Assembly: GCA_947306425.1 (NCBI GenBank)
Contig: CAMZGO010000010.1
Location: 1 to 46,597 of the forward strand
DNA: 46,597 nt
Direction: 5' to 3'
From: an uncultured Elusimicrobia bacterium
GTDB taxonomy: Bacteria; Elusimicrobiota; Elusimicrobia; Elusimicrobiales; Elusimicrobiaceae
In this document: positions 31,796-40,432 of the stretch, piece after piece
Layout: every line of letters begins with the position of its first letter
How positions within the stretch are numbered: the stretch's first letter is position 1
The notes under the pieces: model-generated
Told to the model about the DNA's origin: nothing
The model's input: the letters and a program-made list of their open reading frames with translations, nothing else
Database searches by the model: none
Position numbers and translations under genes: made by a program

Positions 31796-33319
31796 TTACT
31801 CTAAAATAATTCTATAGTCTTCCCACGCGATTTGCGGGTCCGGCATAATTTTGATGGTACGTTTAATGTTCTTTTCCACCAAGTTTAACTTTTGACGCAA
31901 ATGCTCCGATAAAGCCGGATGTACAACAAGTTTTAACGTACCGCCCGGTTTACCTTGTGTTAAATCATAAATCTCACGCTGCAAGTTTATGCGCATACTT
32001 TCTGCCGATAATACGCGCCCGCTGCCATGACATTGGGGACATTCTTCGGTTATCAAATTGCCTGTACTGCGGGTGCGACGCTCACGCGTCATTTCCACCA
32101 AACCAAGGCGTGTAATAGGTAAAATACGAATCTTTGCCCTGTCGCGCTTTGTAGCATCATTTAAAGCATCAACAACTTTATGACGGTTTGAAGCCTTTCG
32201 CATATCAATAAAATCAATAACAATAATGCCGCCGATATTCCTTAAACGTAACTGCCTTGCTATGGCATAAGCGGCTTCAATATTTGTGCGGGTTACAGTT
32301 TCCTCTTGTGAATTTTCGCCTGTAAATTTGCCGGTATTTACGTCAATAGCACAAAGGGACTCCGCCTCCTGAATAATAATACTTCCGCCGTTACCTAAAG
32401 GTATTTTGATACGGCGCATACGCTCAATTTCTTGATTAATATTGTAGGCCTCAAAAATCGGGGTTTTACCGGTATATAATTTAATTCTGTCTGTAAGTTC
32501 AGGGGAAATCTTACTTACGAAATCTACCACCTTATCATAATCTTTTTTATTATCAAGCATGTAAAGGCGTACATTTTCAGTTAAAATATCCCTTGATACC
32601 TGCAAAACACTGCCCATATCTTCATGAAGCATCGACGGCGCAGGTTGGTTTTCAAAACGCGTTATGATGGTTTTCCACTGACGGTAAAGATATTTTATTT
32701 CCTTCTCAAGTTCTTCATCGCTGGCCTCTTCCGCCTCAGTACGTACTATACAACCCATACCTTCGAGATATTTTTCAGCCAAATGCTCAACATAATCATT
32801 TAATTGGTCGCGCCTTTCAAGATCCTCAATATTTTTTGAAACACCTACATACTTTTGATTCGGTGTCAAAACCAGATAGCGCCCGGGTAAAGTAACATCC
32901 ATTGTTACTTTCATACCTTTTGTGCTGATACTGTCTTTAACCACCTGTACCATAATCTCTTGGCCTTTATATAATATTTCATCAATCGGCTTTTTGCCGC
33001 CTTCAATAGTATCGGTTATATAAAGGTAGGCATTTTTCTCGTAACCAATATTTAAAAATGCACTGTTAATACCGGGTAAAACATTTTCAACGGTAGCTTT
33101 ATAAATATTACCGACCAAATTTAAAGAAGTATTTCTTCTATCCCACAAAAGTTCTACCAAAACACCGTTTTCCAAAATGGCAATTCTGGTTTCTTCAAAA
33201 GAGGTATTAACCAATACTTCCACTTCTGTTTTTCCGTCATCATTTAAATAAGCCGGTTTTATTGGTTTTAATTTCGGCTCTTTTACTGCTTTTAATGTTT
33301 TTAGATGTGACCTTTTCAT
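31796..33319 (-). CDS. rng: Ribonuclease E/G family protein
   Basis: About 507 aa from the ATG at 33319, chosen because GGGAG lies 6 nt upstream; the frame extends to a GTG at 33352 inside the previous gene. It has an S1-like part (about 75-150: GNIYKATVENVLPGINSAFLNIG), RNase E/G catalytic core with metal aspartates in CAIDVNTG and IGGIIVIDFIDM, and the zinc-link TEECPQCHGSGRV. Length fits RNase G (no long C-terminal scaffold). It processes rRNA and mRNA 5' ends. It ends the mre operon, recalling E. coli, where rng (cafA) lies beside mreBCD. Confidence 0.93.
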   Translation of the reverse strand: MKRSHLKTLKAVKEPKLKPIKPAYLNDDGKTEVEVLVNTSFEETRIAILENGVLVELLWDRRNTSLNLVGNIYKATVENVLPGINSAFLNIGYEKNAYLYITDTIEGGKKPIDEILYKGQEIMVQVVKDSISTKGMKVTMDVTLPGRYLVLTPNQKYVGVSKNIEDLERRDQLNDYVEHLAEKYLEGMGCIVRTEAEEASDEELEKEIKYLYRQWKTIITRFENQPAPSMLHEDMGSVLQVSRDILTENVRLYMLDNKKDYDKVVDFVSKISPELTDRIKLYTGKTPIFEAYNINQEIERMRRIKIPLGNGGSIIIQEAESLCAIDVNTGKFTGENSQEETVTRTNIEAAYAIARQLRLRNIGGIIVIDFIDMRKASNRHKVVDALNDATKRDRAKIRILPITRLGLVEMTRERRTRSTGNLITEECPQCHGSGRVLSAESMRINLQREIYDLTQGKPGGTLKLVVHPALSEHLRQKLNLVEKNIKRTIKIMPDPQIAWEDYRIILE

Positions 33320-33332
33320 TTGTGTCTCCCAC

Positions 33333-33938
33333 TTAAACGGACCGAAACTCACCCTTCTTATCTACCCAATAAAGGGACATACGGGTGGCTTTATATTCCT
33401 CCTTCTTAACATCTAACCTGAGCAACTTCAATAACTCCTGCACAGGGCTAAAACTTCCTAAAGGAGTGGTCCTCATTATTATTTTAACTTCCTTTGCGTT
33501 TAAACGCTCAATACTGTAAAGGTGCTTCCTTTGCACTTTAGGGCATAAGGAAAGCGCCCTGCTAATACTACCCCTAACACCTTCAATTTTATAACAGACA
33601 TGGCTTATCAAATTCTGTACATTACTAAGATGATAGGGTAACAACTCAACTTCCTTTAATACAAAACCGCTGCCCTCTAAAAACGGGGCAAGTTTTGTTT
33701 TTACATCTTCCGGGCTTGCATATACTTTGAGGAAAATTTCAGCCAGTTCGGCAAAACTTTCCTCCTCCTCAGCAGCCCCTAAATACACATATACTTTAGG
33801 GTGGTTTTTCTTTTCTGCATATTCTAAACCACTCTTAGTTACAGCGTCCATAAGAACTTGCACAAACCTATGGCACGCGAACCCCGCTGCTTTATCTAAT
33901 TTTAATCTATATTTAAAAGCGGTGTCTATATCTATCAT
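33333..33938 (-). CDS. DUF2344 (radical-SAM-linked) protein
   Basis: The 201-aa protein has the layout of the DUF2344/TIGR03936 family, usually found beside or fused to a radical SAM protein and next to rne/rng. N-terminal YRLKLDKAAGFACHRFVQVLMDAV corresponds to family Y.K.g...flSH.DL.R.l.RA; KVYVYLGAAEEEESFAELAEIFL corresponds to lG..S..Ey.d..L. The usual SH-D is CHRF. No radical SAM partner is encoded nearby. Function unknown. It sits 7 nt after rodA and 13 nt before rng, so it is co-transcribed with elongasome genes. Confidence 0.72.
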   Translation of the reverse strand: MIDIDTAFKYRLKLDKAAGFACHRFVQVLMDAVTKSGLEYAEKKNHPKVYVYLGAAEEEESFAELAEIFLKVYASPEDVKTKLAPFLEGSGFVLKEVELLPYHLSNVQNLISHVCYKIEGVRGSISRALSLCPKVQRKHLYSIERLNAKEVKIIMRTTPLGSFSPVQELLKLLRLDVKKEEYKATRMSLYWVDKKGEFRSV

Positions 33939-33945
33939 AGCATTT

Positions 33946-35286
33946 TTATACTAAGGATACACGCCTAAAATAAACGCTCTCCACTAATCCCAGCGCCCAC
34001 ATACTTGACACAAGATTAGAACCTCCGTATGATATAAAAGGCAAAGGTATGCCGGCTACCGGTACAATACCGATAAGCATACCGAAGTTAAATGCCATAT
34101 ATACAAAAAATATAGCAAATATACCTGTACAAAGTAAATAGCCGAACAAATCGCTTGCACTTTGCGCTATCAAAATTATACGCCATAATATTATTATATA
34201 TAAAGCAAGAACGGACAAAGTTCCCAAAAGACCGCCTTCTTCACCTAAAATTGCCAAAATAAAATCAGTATGCCGCTCCGGCACAAAACCAAGGCGTGAC
34301 TGTGTACCGGAAAAAAACCCTTTACCCAACACCCCTCCTGAACCCATGGCAATTTGTGCCTGCAAAACATTGTAACTTGCACCTTTTGGGTCTGCTGTAG
34401 GGGCTAAAAATGCCTCAACCCTTTTACGTTGATAAGGCTTTATATGTTTGTTTACAAAGTATCCGCTATAAAACCCCCCTACTATACTTAAAGCCAAAAT
34501 GAATACCAAACTAAAAGGAACAAATAAACGGAAATATTTTAAAATATACCATCCTAAAATAAAAAATATCAAAATACCCGCACTAAAGATAAGACCTGAT
34601 ATCATATTTAAGGAAAGTGAATTAAGCCAAGTTAAAATAAATGAACCGTCCGCTATATCCGGGTAAAGGCCGAAATAGGTCCAAAGTATAGGAAAAACTA
34701 CTGCCATTATTCCAAAAGCCATTATCAAAACAAAATAGTAAGTATTTACCCCTGCCACAAACAACAAAATAAGCAAAGCAGGGGCAGTAACAACTATGGA
34801 AGAAAAATCAGGTTGTTTCATAATAAGAGCAAAAACCGGTAAAATAAATAAAGCGAATATCGCAAGTGTTTTAAAACTTTTTATTTGCCTTGGCCTGCTT
34901 GCCAAAAAAGCAGAAGTTATCACAATTAAAGCAATACGGCAAAGTTCCGCCGGTTGAAAAGATAAAATGCCAACCCTAAACCAAGAATTTGAACCGCGCG
35001 CAACAATCCCGAATGCAAGAACTGCTACAAGTAAAAGTATCACAAAAGCATAAAGTTTTTTATAATGTTCCGCATAAATTTGATAATTAAAAAGCCACCC
35101 AAACATAAATGCAGCAACAGAAACAGGCAAAGCTATTAAATGGGTGCGTATAAGTGTTGACATTTCACTCATACCGCTGACGGCAGATAAAATTGTTAAA
35201 AACCCAATCAAACATAATCCTATTAAAGCAAACACTAGGGGCCAATCAAGCCGTTTTGTTTTAATTTGGGAATCATAATTAAACAT
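33946..35286 (-). CDS. rodA: Peptidoglycan glycosyltransferase RodA (SEDS family)
   Basis: The 446-aa polytopic SEDS protein has about ten transmembrane segments. Blocks: RGSNSWFRVGILSFQPAELCRIALIV, the catalytic-loop region HIKPYQRKRVEAFLAPTADPKGASYNVLQAQIAMGSGG, GFVPERHTDFILAILGEEGGLLG and the C-terminal GMLIGIVPVAGIPLPFISYGGSNLV. It polymerises lipid II during elongation with its partner PBP2. It is longer than E. coli RodA (370) owing to extra helices between about 180 and 265. Start ATG 13 nt after mrdA, with AAAAAGGAG before it. Confidence 0.95.
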   Translation of the reverse strand: MFNYDSQIKTKRLDWPLVFALIGLCLIGFLTILSAVSGMSEMSTLIRTHLIALPVSVAAFMFGWLFNYQIYAEHYKKLYAFVILLLVAVLAFGIVARGSNSWFRVGILSFQPAELCRIALIVITSAFLASRPRQIKSFKTLAIFALFILPVFALIMKQPDFSSIVVTAPALLILLFVAGVNTYYFVLIMAFGIMAVVFPILWTYFGLYPDIADGSFILTWLNSLSLNMISGLIFSAGILIFFILGWYILKYFRLFVPFSLVFILALSIVGGFYSGYFVNKHIKPYQRKRVEAFLAPTADPKGASYNVLQAQIAMGSGGVLGKGFFSGTQSRLGFVPERHTDFILAILGEEGGLLGTLSVLALYIIILWRIILIAQSASDLFGYLLCTGIFAIFFVYMAFNFGMLIGIVPVAGIPLPFISYGGSNLVSSMWALGLVESVYFRRVSLV

Positions 35287-35299
35287 TTTTAACTCCTTT

Positions 35300-37096
35300 T
35301 TAAACCTGTTTTTTTACCGGGGCGGCATTATTATGTTTTAAATCAAAATATGCCTTGATAATTTTACGCGCAGCAGGTGCCGCCTGAGCACCGCCGCCTT
35401 TACCGAATTGAATTAAAACAGATAAAGCAATTTCCGGTTCCTGCCCTTCTTCACCGGCAAAAGCCAAAAACCAGCCATGGTCATCACCATGCGGGTTTTG
35501 GGCGGTGCCCGTTTTTCCATATACGGCAATATCTTTTATTTTTGCCCCTCGCCCGGTGGCATTATCTACAACATTTTTCAGTGCTTTATGTATTAATTCA
35601 AAAGCACCTTTTTTTAATTGAACTTGTTCTACGAGTTCACTTTTGCCTTCTTCCAAAATTTTACCTGACGGTGAAATAATCTCCTTTATATAGTAAGGCC
35701 GCCAAATTTTACCTTTTGAAGCCAAAGCCGCTGCATAAACCGCCATTTGTATCGGTGTAAGTAAAAGTTCTCCTTGTCCGATGGAGAGGTTTAAGGTATC
35801 ACCCCCAAACCAATATGTCTTTAAAGCAGCACGTTTTGTGGGACCGTAGATATTGCCGGACTTCTCTCCCGGTAAATCTATACCTGTCTTTCGTCCGAAG
35901 CGGAACTTGCGTTGCATTTTTTCAATATTATAGGGGCCGGTCTTTAAACCCAAATTATAGAAATAAGTATCACAACTCTGTGACATACCTTCCATAAAAT
36001 CAATATGCGGGCCATGTTGTTTCCAACACTTAAATTCCCGTCCATTTTGGTAAATATGCCCGGTGCAATTTTCCTCATGATGAATATCAAGATGACCATT
36101 TTCATAAGCAGCCAAGGCCGTTATTGTTTTAAAAGTGGAAGCAGGCGGAAACAACCCTTGAATAGCAAGGTTATATTCCGGTATCCTTATTTTACTTTCG
36201 TCATTTTTATTTGTACTGTACGGGGTAAAAATATTAGGGTCAAAGTCAGGTAAGGAAACCATAGCCAAGACAGCACCGCTTTTAACATCCAAGACCACCG
36301 CAGCACCTTTACCTGTAAGAGAATTTTTTATAGCATCCTCCGCTGCTTTTTGAACGGGGGCAAGCAAGGTCGTGTAAACATCTGCCCCTTTTCGCCAACG
36401 GTTGTCTTTCATAATTTTTGTTACACGGCCTTTAGAGTTTACCTCTAAAAATAAGCCGCCGTCGCTACCTTTTAATAATTTCTCATAACGCTTTTCTATA
36501 CCGCTTTTACCGATTTTAGAATTTAAACGGTAATCAAGTTCCCCGGAAAGTTCTTTCCAAGCATGCCTTTCCATAATACCGATATAACCTGTCAAGTGGG
36601 CGGCAAAGGTACCCATAGGATAATAACGTTTCGTTTCCTCAAGCAAATATAAGCCGGGGTAAAAGTTTTGTAATTCCGCCAAAGCAAAAACATTATTGGG
36701 TGCTAAATTATCGGCTAGTAAATAAGCCTTACCGTTTTTTAAGGATTTCCTTAAAATATTTAAAATTTCTTTTTGAGGTTTAAAAGTATTTTTTGAAATT
36801 TTTTGTGCCATTTCAGTCAAAATCGAATCTTCCGGCATATCAAAAGGAGGTAGATAATACAAAGAAAATGCCGCTTGGTTTGAGGCAATAACCTCCCCCC
36901 CTTGCGCCAAAATTCTGCCGCGCGGCGCCGTTTGATATAAAATCTGAGTCCTGTTACGTTCCGCCTGGGATGTATACTTTTGATGGGAAATAAACTGAAT
37001 AAAAATTAATCTGTATGCTATTAAAGCCCCGCAAAGCAGAGCCAAAATAAACATACCTGTCAAACGGCGATTAGTAAAATTACTTTTAATTTTCAT
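35300..37096 (-). CDS. mrdA: Penicillin-binding protein 2
   Basis: The 598-aa class B PBP has an N-terminal membrane anchor (RRLTGMFILALLCGALIAYRLIFIQF), the dimerisation/pedestal domain (ERNRTQILYQTAPRGRIL to about 230) and transpeptidase domain. The transpeptidase motifs are SxxK in PPASTFKTIT, SxN-type SCD in SQSCDTYFYNLG, and KTG in VYGKTGTAQNPHGDDHGWF. GIDLPGEKSG is typical of PBP2. It crosslinks lateral wall with RodA. The ATG overlaps the end of mreD by 11 nt. Confidence 0.95.
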   Translation of the reverse strand: MKIKSNFTNRRLTGMFILALLCGALIAYRLIFIQFISHQKYTSQAERNRTQILYQTAPRGRILAQGGEVIASNQAAFSLYYLPPFDMPEDSILTEMAQKISKNTFKPQKEILNILRKSLKNGKAYLLADNLAPNNVFALAELQNFYPGLYLLEETKRYYPMGTFAAHLTGYIGIMERHAWKELSGELDYRLNSKIGKSGIEKRYEKLLKGSDGGLFLEVNSKGRVTKIMKDNRWRKGADVYTTLLAPVQKAAEDAIKNSLTGKGAAVVLDVKSGAVLAMVSLPDFDPNIFTPYSTNKNDESKIRIPEYNLAIQGLFPPASTFKTITALAAYENGHLDIHHEENCTGHIYQNGREFKCWKQHGPHIDFMEGMSQSCDTYFYNLGLKTGPYNIEKMQRKFRFGRKTGIDLPGEKSGNIYGPTKRAALKTYWFGGDTLNLSIGQGELLLTPIQMAVYAAALASKGKIWRPYYIKEIISPSGKILEEGKSELVEQVQLKKGAFELIHKALKNVVDNATGRGAKIKDIAVYGKTGTAQNPHGDDHGWFLAFAGEEGQEPEIALSVLIQFGKGGGAQAAPAARKIIKAYFDLKHNNAAPVKKQV

Positions 37097-37586
37097 TTAC
37101 CTTCTTTAAAGTATCAAAGGCCAAAAATTTATTTACAATGGCGTAGAACAAAGGCATAATAAGGCCTAAAATAATGGAACCTAAAATCAAGTCTTTCCAC
37201 CCTTGCCAAAAGAAAATCCCTGTAAATATCTTGGAAATTAAACCAAAAACCAATATAAGGAAAAAATTGAGTACACTCGTTATAGCCATTTGAGGGATGT
37301 TTTCTTTAAATTCAAAATTGTCCTTTATACGATAAAAGAGAATCATTATCAATGTATAAGCAAGCGCATGGGAACCGAAAAGAGAAGTACCTAAAAAATC
37401 CAAAAACAAACCGCTTAAAAAGGCAAAAGTATAACCGTATCTAGGCGGTAACATCACCGCAATTATTATACTGAAAGCAAACATGATATTAATGGAGAGG
37501 CCAAGCGGTGCAAAGAATATTAAGCCAAGCCAATAAAAAATCGTCGCTGCTATAAAAATTAAAAATACATTTAAAAAGCGTAACAT
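37086..37586 (-). CDS. mreD: Rod shape-determining protein MreD
   Basis: The 166-aa hydrophobic protein has about five transmembrane segments and the MreD pattern: IMFAFSIIIAVMLPPRYGYTFAFLSGLFLDFLGTSLFGSHALAYTLIMILFYRIK (family: G...G...Dl......G..al..tl). It shares one base with the mreC stop (TAATG) and overlaps mrdA, so it is tightly coupled. Confidence 0.93.
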   Translation of the reverse strand: MLRFLNVFLIFIAATIFYWLGLIFFAPLGLSINIMFAFSIIIAVMLPPRYGYTFAFLSGLFLDFLGTSLFGSHALAYTLIMILFYRIKDNFEFKENIPQMAITSVLNFFLILVFGLISKIFTGIFFWQGWKDLILGSIILGLIMPLFYAIVNKFLAFDTLKKVNEN

Positions 37587-38434
37587 TATTGACCCTCCTT
37601 ATACGGCAAGATATAAATTTCCTTTATATTGTCAAAATTTAAAGCAGGTTTTAGGGATGGCTCTTTATAGGTAGAGGCCTCAGTCAAATCTTCTGTACCG
37701 TCGCTTGAAATATAACCGACAAGTAAACGTTCCGGAAATAAAGCACTTGAAGAGGATGTAAAAACAGGTGTGTTAATTTTTAAATTTTCTTCCAAAGGAA
37801 TATATTTTAGTGTAATATTCCTTAAACCCTGTCCTTTCAAAAGAGCTTCTGTTTTAGTATTATCAAGAAATACATAAGCATTGAAATCCTCATCAGGCAA
37901 AAGCAGAATTTTGGAGGCATTTCGCGAAACTTCAACAACCATACCGGCAAGAGCGGGAATACCATCTTCCGTTATCGCAACAGCAGCCGAACGCAAAGAG
38001 ATACCATCCTCTTCCCCTTTATCAACAATTAAACTGGACATTTTATTAGGCTCTTTATAAGCAACCTTTGTCCAAATACCGGTCGTTTTTAAAGATTTTT
38101 TTAAATTAAGGGCTTGGCGTAAACGGGAATTTTCCTCCCTTAAAACGGGTATTTCCAAAGCCTCTATCTGCAAATTTTTTAATTTCTCTTTAAGTTCAAA
38201 GTTTTCCAAAGCAACATTTAACAATGTTTCTGTTCCGGAGGTGACGTCCTTAAGATATTCTTTTGCTTGATGGGCAACCCTAAGTTGAGGAATGAACAAA
38301 TATGCAAGCACCACCCTAACAGAATTAACCGTTCTTTGTAATGGCAAGAGCATAAAAGCTAAGGATAAGATTATATACACCGTCGGTAACCATTTAGAAT
38401 ATTGACTACTCGGATTTTTTGCCTTTCTTTTCAT
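37586..38434 (-). CDS. mreC: Rod shape-determining protein MreC
   Basis: The 282-aa protein has a cytoplasmic basic tail, one transmembrane helix (about 15-33), a coiled coil (about 70-115, LNVALENFELKEKLKNLQIEALEIPVLREENSRLRQAL) and the two beta-barrel domains (KVAYKEPNKMSSLIVDKGEEDGI, ILLLPDEDFNAYVFLDNTKTEALLKGQG). It organises the elongasome in the periplasm. No mreB in the window. A TAAAAT (38446-38441) lies 6 nt before the ATG with no RBS, so the operon mRNA may be leaderless. First gene of mreC-mreD-mrdA-rodA-DUF2344-rng. Confidence 0.94.
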   Translation of the reverse strand: MKRKAKNPSSQYSKWLPTVYIILSLAFMLLPLQRTVNSVRVVLAYLFIPQLRVAHQAKEYLKDVTSGTETLLNVALENFELKEKLKNLQIEALEIPVLREENSRLRQALNLKKSLKTTGIWTKVAYKEPNKMSSLIVDKGEEDGISLRSAAVAITEDGIPALAGMVVEVSRNASKILLLPDEDFNAYVFLDNTKTEALLKGQGLRNITLKYIPLEENLKINTPVFTSSSSALFPERLLVGYISSDGTEDLTEASTYKEPSLKPALNFDNIKEIYILPYKEGQ

Positions 38435-38479
38435 GCATATATTTTATATTTTTTAGCGGCTTTAGGCAAAAAAGGAAAC

Positions 38480-38545
38480 TTATTTTACATATTGACGTTC
38501 CGCATTATGTTCACAAATGTGCATAACACGGGTTCGTTCCTGTAC
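38480..38545. repeat. REP-like palindromic repeat, copy 2 (diverged)
   Basis: It shares spaced identities with 18150-18206 (GGAAAC-TTTTACAT-CGTTCCGCATTA-CACAAATGTGCATAACACG) and can form a partial stem. It occupies most of the gap between mreC and pilin B. Confidence 0.5.
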
Positions 38546-38572
38546 GCCACGGTTTAGAAAATTAAAATTTAC

Positions 38573-39103
38573 TCAACGATAGACATAGTAACAACCGCCA
38601 TTTTCGCAAGTCCCTTTTTTGCGTCCTGTTTCTATTTGGCATAAACGGTTTGCCATATTAGAAGGGTCTATACCTATTACCCTACAAATGTGAGGTTTAT
38701 TAGTATCCCTATACACATAATATGATATAGTTTTTCCAAATATTTCCCTACTACAAGCAACAAAAAGACCTGTTTGTGAAAACCAAACGCTACAACTTAT
38801 ACCTCCGGCAACGGAGAAACTAAATTGTTGAGAATCAGAGTAAGTTCCCTTTATACCATCAAAAGAAATATCTAACTGAGTATATCTTGAAGGATAAACA
38901 TTATTAACCAAATAATAACGCTGTAAGGACTCTACTATATTTTTTGTAAAATTTTTTACCATGGTAAATTGGGTTCTGCCAACTGACATTTTATACTGCG
39001 GTATCGCAATTGCGGCAAGTATGCCAATTATTAAAACTACTACCAATAACTCAAGCAAAGTAAAACCTTTGGTATTTATTTTTTTGTTTTGTTTGTTTTT
39101 CAT
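38573..39103 (-). CDS. Type IV pilin-like protein, copy B
   Basis: The 176-aa protein has basic leader (MKNKQNKKINTK), prepilin site GFTLLELL, helix VVVLIIGILAAIAIPQYKM, and a globular domain with Cys in GISCSVWF, FVACSREIFG, HICRVIG, RLCQIETGRKKGTCENGGCYYVYR. Its order of features matches pilin A most closely (FTLLELL, RTQFTMVKNFTKNIVESLQRYYL versus KSRYTTGMNFAKAVKEAEERYWM). GGAGAAAAT precedes the ATG, identical to pilin A. It is solitary, under leader B. Confidence 0.9.
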   Translation of the reverse strand: MKNKQNKKINTKGFTLLELLVVVLIIGILAAIAIPQYKMSVGRTQFTMVKNFTKNIVESLQRYYLVNNVYPSRYTQLDISFDGIKGTYSDSQQFSFSVAGGISCSVWFSQTGLFVACSREIFGKTISYYVYRDTNKPHICRVIGIDPSNMANRLCQIETGRKKGTCENGGCYYVYR

Positions 39104-39148
39104 ATTTTCTCCTTATTGCTCCATTTTTAAAGGTCAAAAAGACGTATC

Positions 39149-39304
39149 CAAATAAAAAGGCGACCTCTTTTTGGGGCTCTCAGAATGCCCAAAATGGAAA
39201 TCGCCTTCATATCAATAAAGATATGAAAAACGACTTCATTTTTAACTCTGAGAGCAACTAAATTTTTAGTCCACACCGTTCTTAACGGCCTTAAAAATAA
39301 AGTC
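39149..39304 (-). promoter_or_regulatory. Structured leader B of pilin B: P1-P2-P3 domain plus antiterminator/terminator
   Basis: RNA sense. P1 is GACTTTATTTTTAA (39304-39291) with TTAAAAATGAAGTC (39245-39232), 14 pairs with one G-U. It encloses P2 (CCGTT/AACGG, 39288-39276) and P3 (ACTAAA/TTTAGT, 39270-39257). Antiterminator: AAAATGAAGTCG (39242-39231) with CGATTTCCATTTT (39203-39191), one bulge, enclosing CATATC/GATATG. Terminator: AAGGCGA with TCGCCTT (39207-39201 and 39163-39157) plus inner TTTTGGGC/GCCCCAAAA, then TTTTTATTT. Its loop carries TCTGAGAGC (39184-39176), complementary to linker 2 GCTCTCAGA (39255-39247); two more G-C pairs can form with GG of linker 1. Confidence 0.8.
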
Positions 39305-39349
39305 AAAACGCAAATTGTTGTGTTTTTGCAAACACAGTACTGCTAAATT

Positions 39350-39379
39350 ATTATAACAAAAAAAACTTTAATCTGCCAA
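39350..39379 (-). promoter_or_regulatory. Promoter of leader B / pilin B
   Basis: TTGGCA (39379-39374), 18-nt spacer, TATAAT (39355-39350). It overlaps the rlmN upstream region on the other strand. Confidence 0.7.
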
Positions 39380-39398
39380 ATTTGATAAAATGTTATAT

Positions 39399-40424
39399 AT
39401 GAACTTTCTCAAGATAAAAGATTTTATTAAGGCCAATAATTTTCCCTCTTACCGTTTAAACCAAATTAGGCAAGGGGTGTTTGTCGATGGTAAAAGCACT
39501 TGGCAGGACATTAAAACACTGCCTAAAGATTTGCAGGAAATGTTGAGTAAAAATTTTAAAATTTTATCTTTTGACTTAGTAAAATTACAAAGTTCAAAAT
39601 TAGACAAAGTGTATAAAGCCCTTCTTAAACTACATGACGGGCCAAAAATTGAAACTGTTCTAATGAAACCCGGTAAATTTTGGAGTGTATGCGTTTCTTC
39701 TCAAGCCGGCTGCCCGCTGGGTTGTGCTTTTTGCGCTACGGGAAAACTTGGCTTTAAACGCAATTTGACGGCAGAAGAAATTTCAGACCAAGTTTTATTT
39801 TGGCATCAGTTTTTGCAAAAAGAATTTAAAGGACAACATGTTTCAAACATAGTTTTTATGGGTATGGGCGAACCGCTTTTAAATTATACGGAAGTTAAAC
39901 AAGCCGTAGAAATATTATCAAACAAGGATTACCTGAATATAGGCAAACGCCATATATCAATATCAACATCGGGCATAGCAGATAAATTTGAAAATTTAGC
40001 CAAAGATTTACCGCAAGTAAATTTGGCCCTTTCTTTACATAATGCCGATAATAAACAACGTTCCTCTTTGATGCCGATAAACCGTAAATTTAACCTTGAC
40101 ATATTAAAACAGGAACTTGAAAATTATTTGAAATTAAATGCGCGCGAAATTTTTTTGGAATATACCGTTATTGACGGCGTAAATAACCTGCCTGCTCATA
40201 TCAGGAAACTAGGTAAATGGATAAATTCTTTCAGGGACAATTATCTTTTACACGTCAATTTAATTGCTTGCAATGAGGCTACTTCTAAAGCAAAAACACC
40301 GCCAATTACAGCGGTATATGCCTTTGCTGAAGCACTTGAAAAGATGAATATCAAAGTAACTGTTCGCAAGAGTTTGGGTTCCGATATCGCCGCCGCCTGC
40401 GGACAGCTTGCTGCAAAAAATTAG
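39399..40424 (+). CDS. rlmN: 23S rRNA/tRNA adenine-C2 methyltransferase RlmN
   Basis: The 341-aa radical SAM enzyme has the CX3CX2C cluster motif in SQAGCPLGCAFCATGKLGFKRNL. Other blocks: NIVFMGMGEPLLNY, the SISTSGIADK block, and the C-terminal VRKSLGSDIAAACGQLA, whose Cys forms the methylation intermediate (another active Cys is predicted there). The ATG at 39399 is preferred over that at 39390. TAAAAT at 39386-39391 is 7 nt upstream with no RBS, so the mRNA may be leaderless. It methylates A2503 of 23S rRNA and A37 of some tRNAs. First gene of a seven-gene plus-strand run. Confidence 0.95.
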   Translation: MNFLKIKDFIKANNFPSYRLNQIRQGVFVDGKSTWQDIKTLPKDLQEMLSKNFKILSFDLVKLQSSKLDKVYKALLKLHDGPKIETVLMKPGKFWSVCVSSQAGCPLGCAFCATGKLGFKRNLTAEEISDQVLFWHQFLQKEFKGQHVSNIVFMGMGEPLLNYTEVKQAVEILSNKDYLNIGKRHISISTSGIADKFENLAKDLPQVNLALSLHNADNKQRSSLMPINRKFNLDILKQELENYLKLNAREIFLEYTVIDGVNNLPAHIRKLGKWINSFRDNYLLHVNLIACNEATSKAKTPPITAVYAFAEALEKMNIKVTVRKSLGSDIAAACGQLAAKN

Positions 40425-40432
40425 GAGGTTTT

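Noticed and set aside
1747-39304. The split linkers in the pilin leaders as an IS110-type bridge RNA
   Set aside because: No DEDD/serine recombinase is present, and both linker strands complement the same strand of one contiguous target. Bridge RNA guides contact opposite strands. Terminator and RBS context favours cis-regulation.
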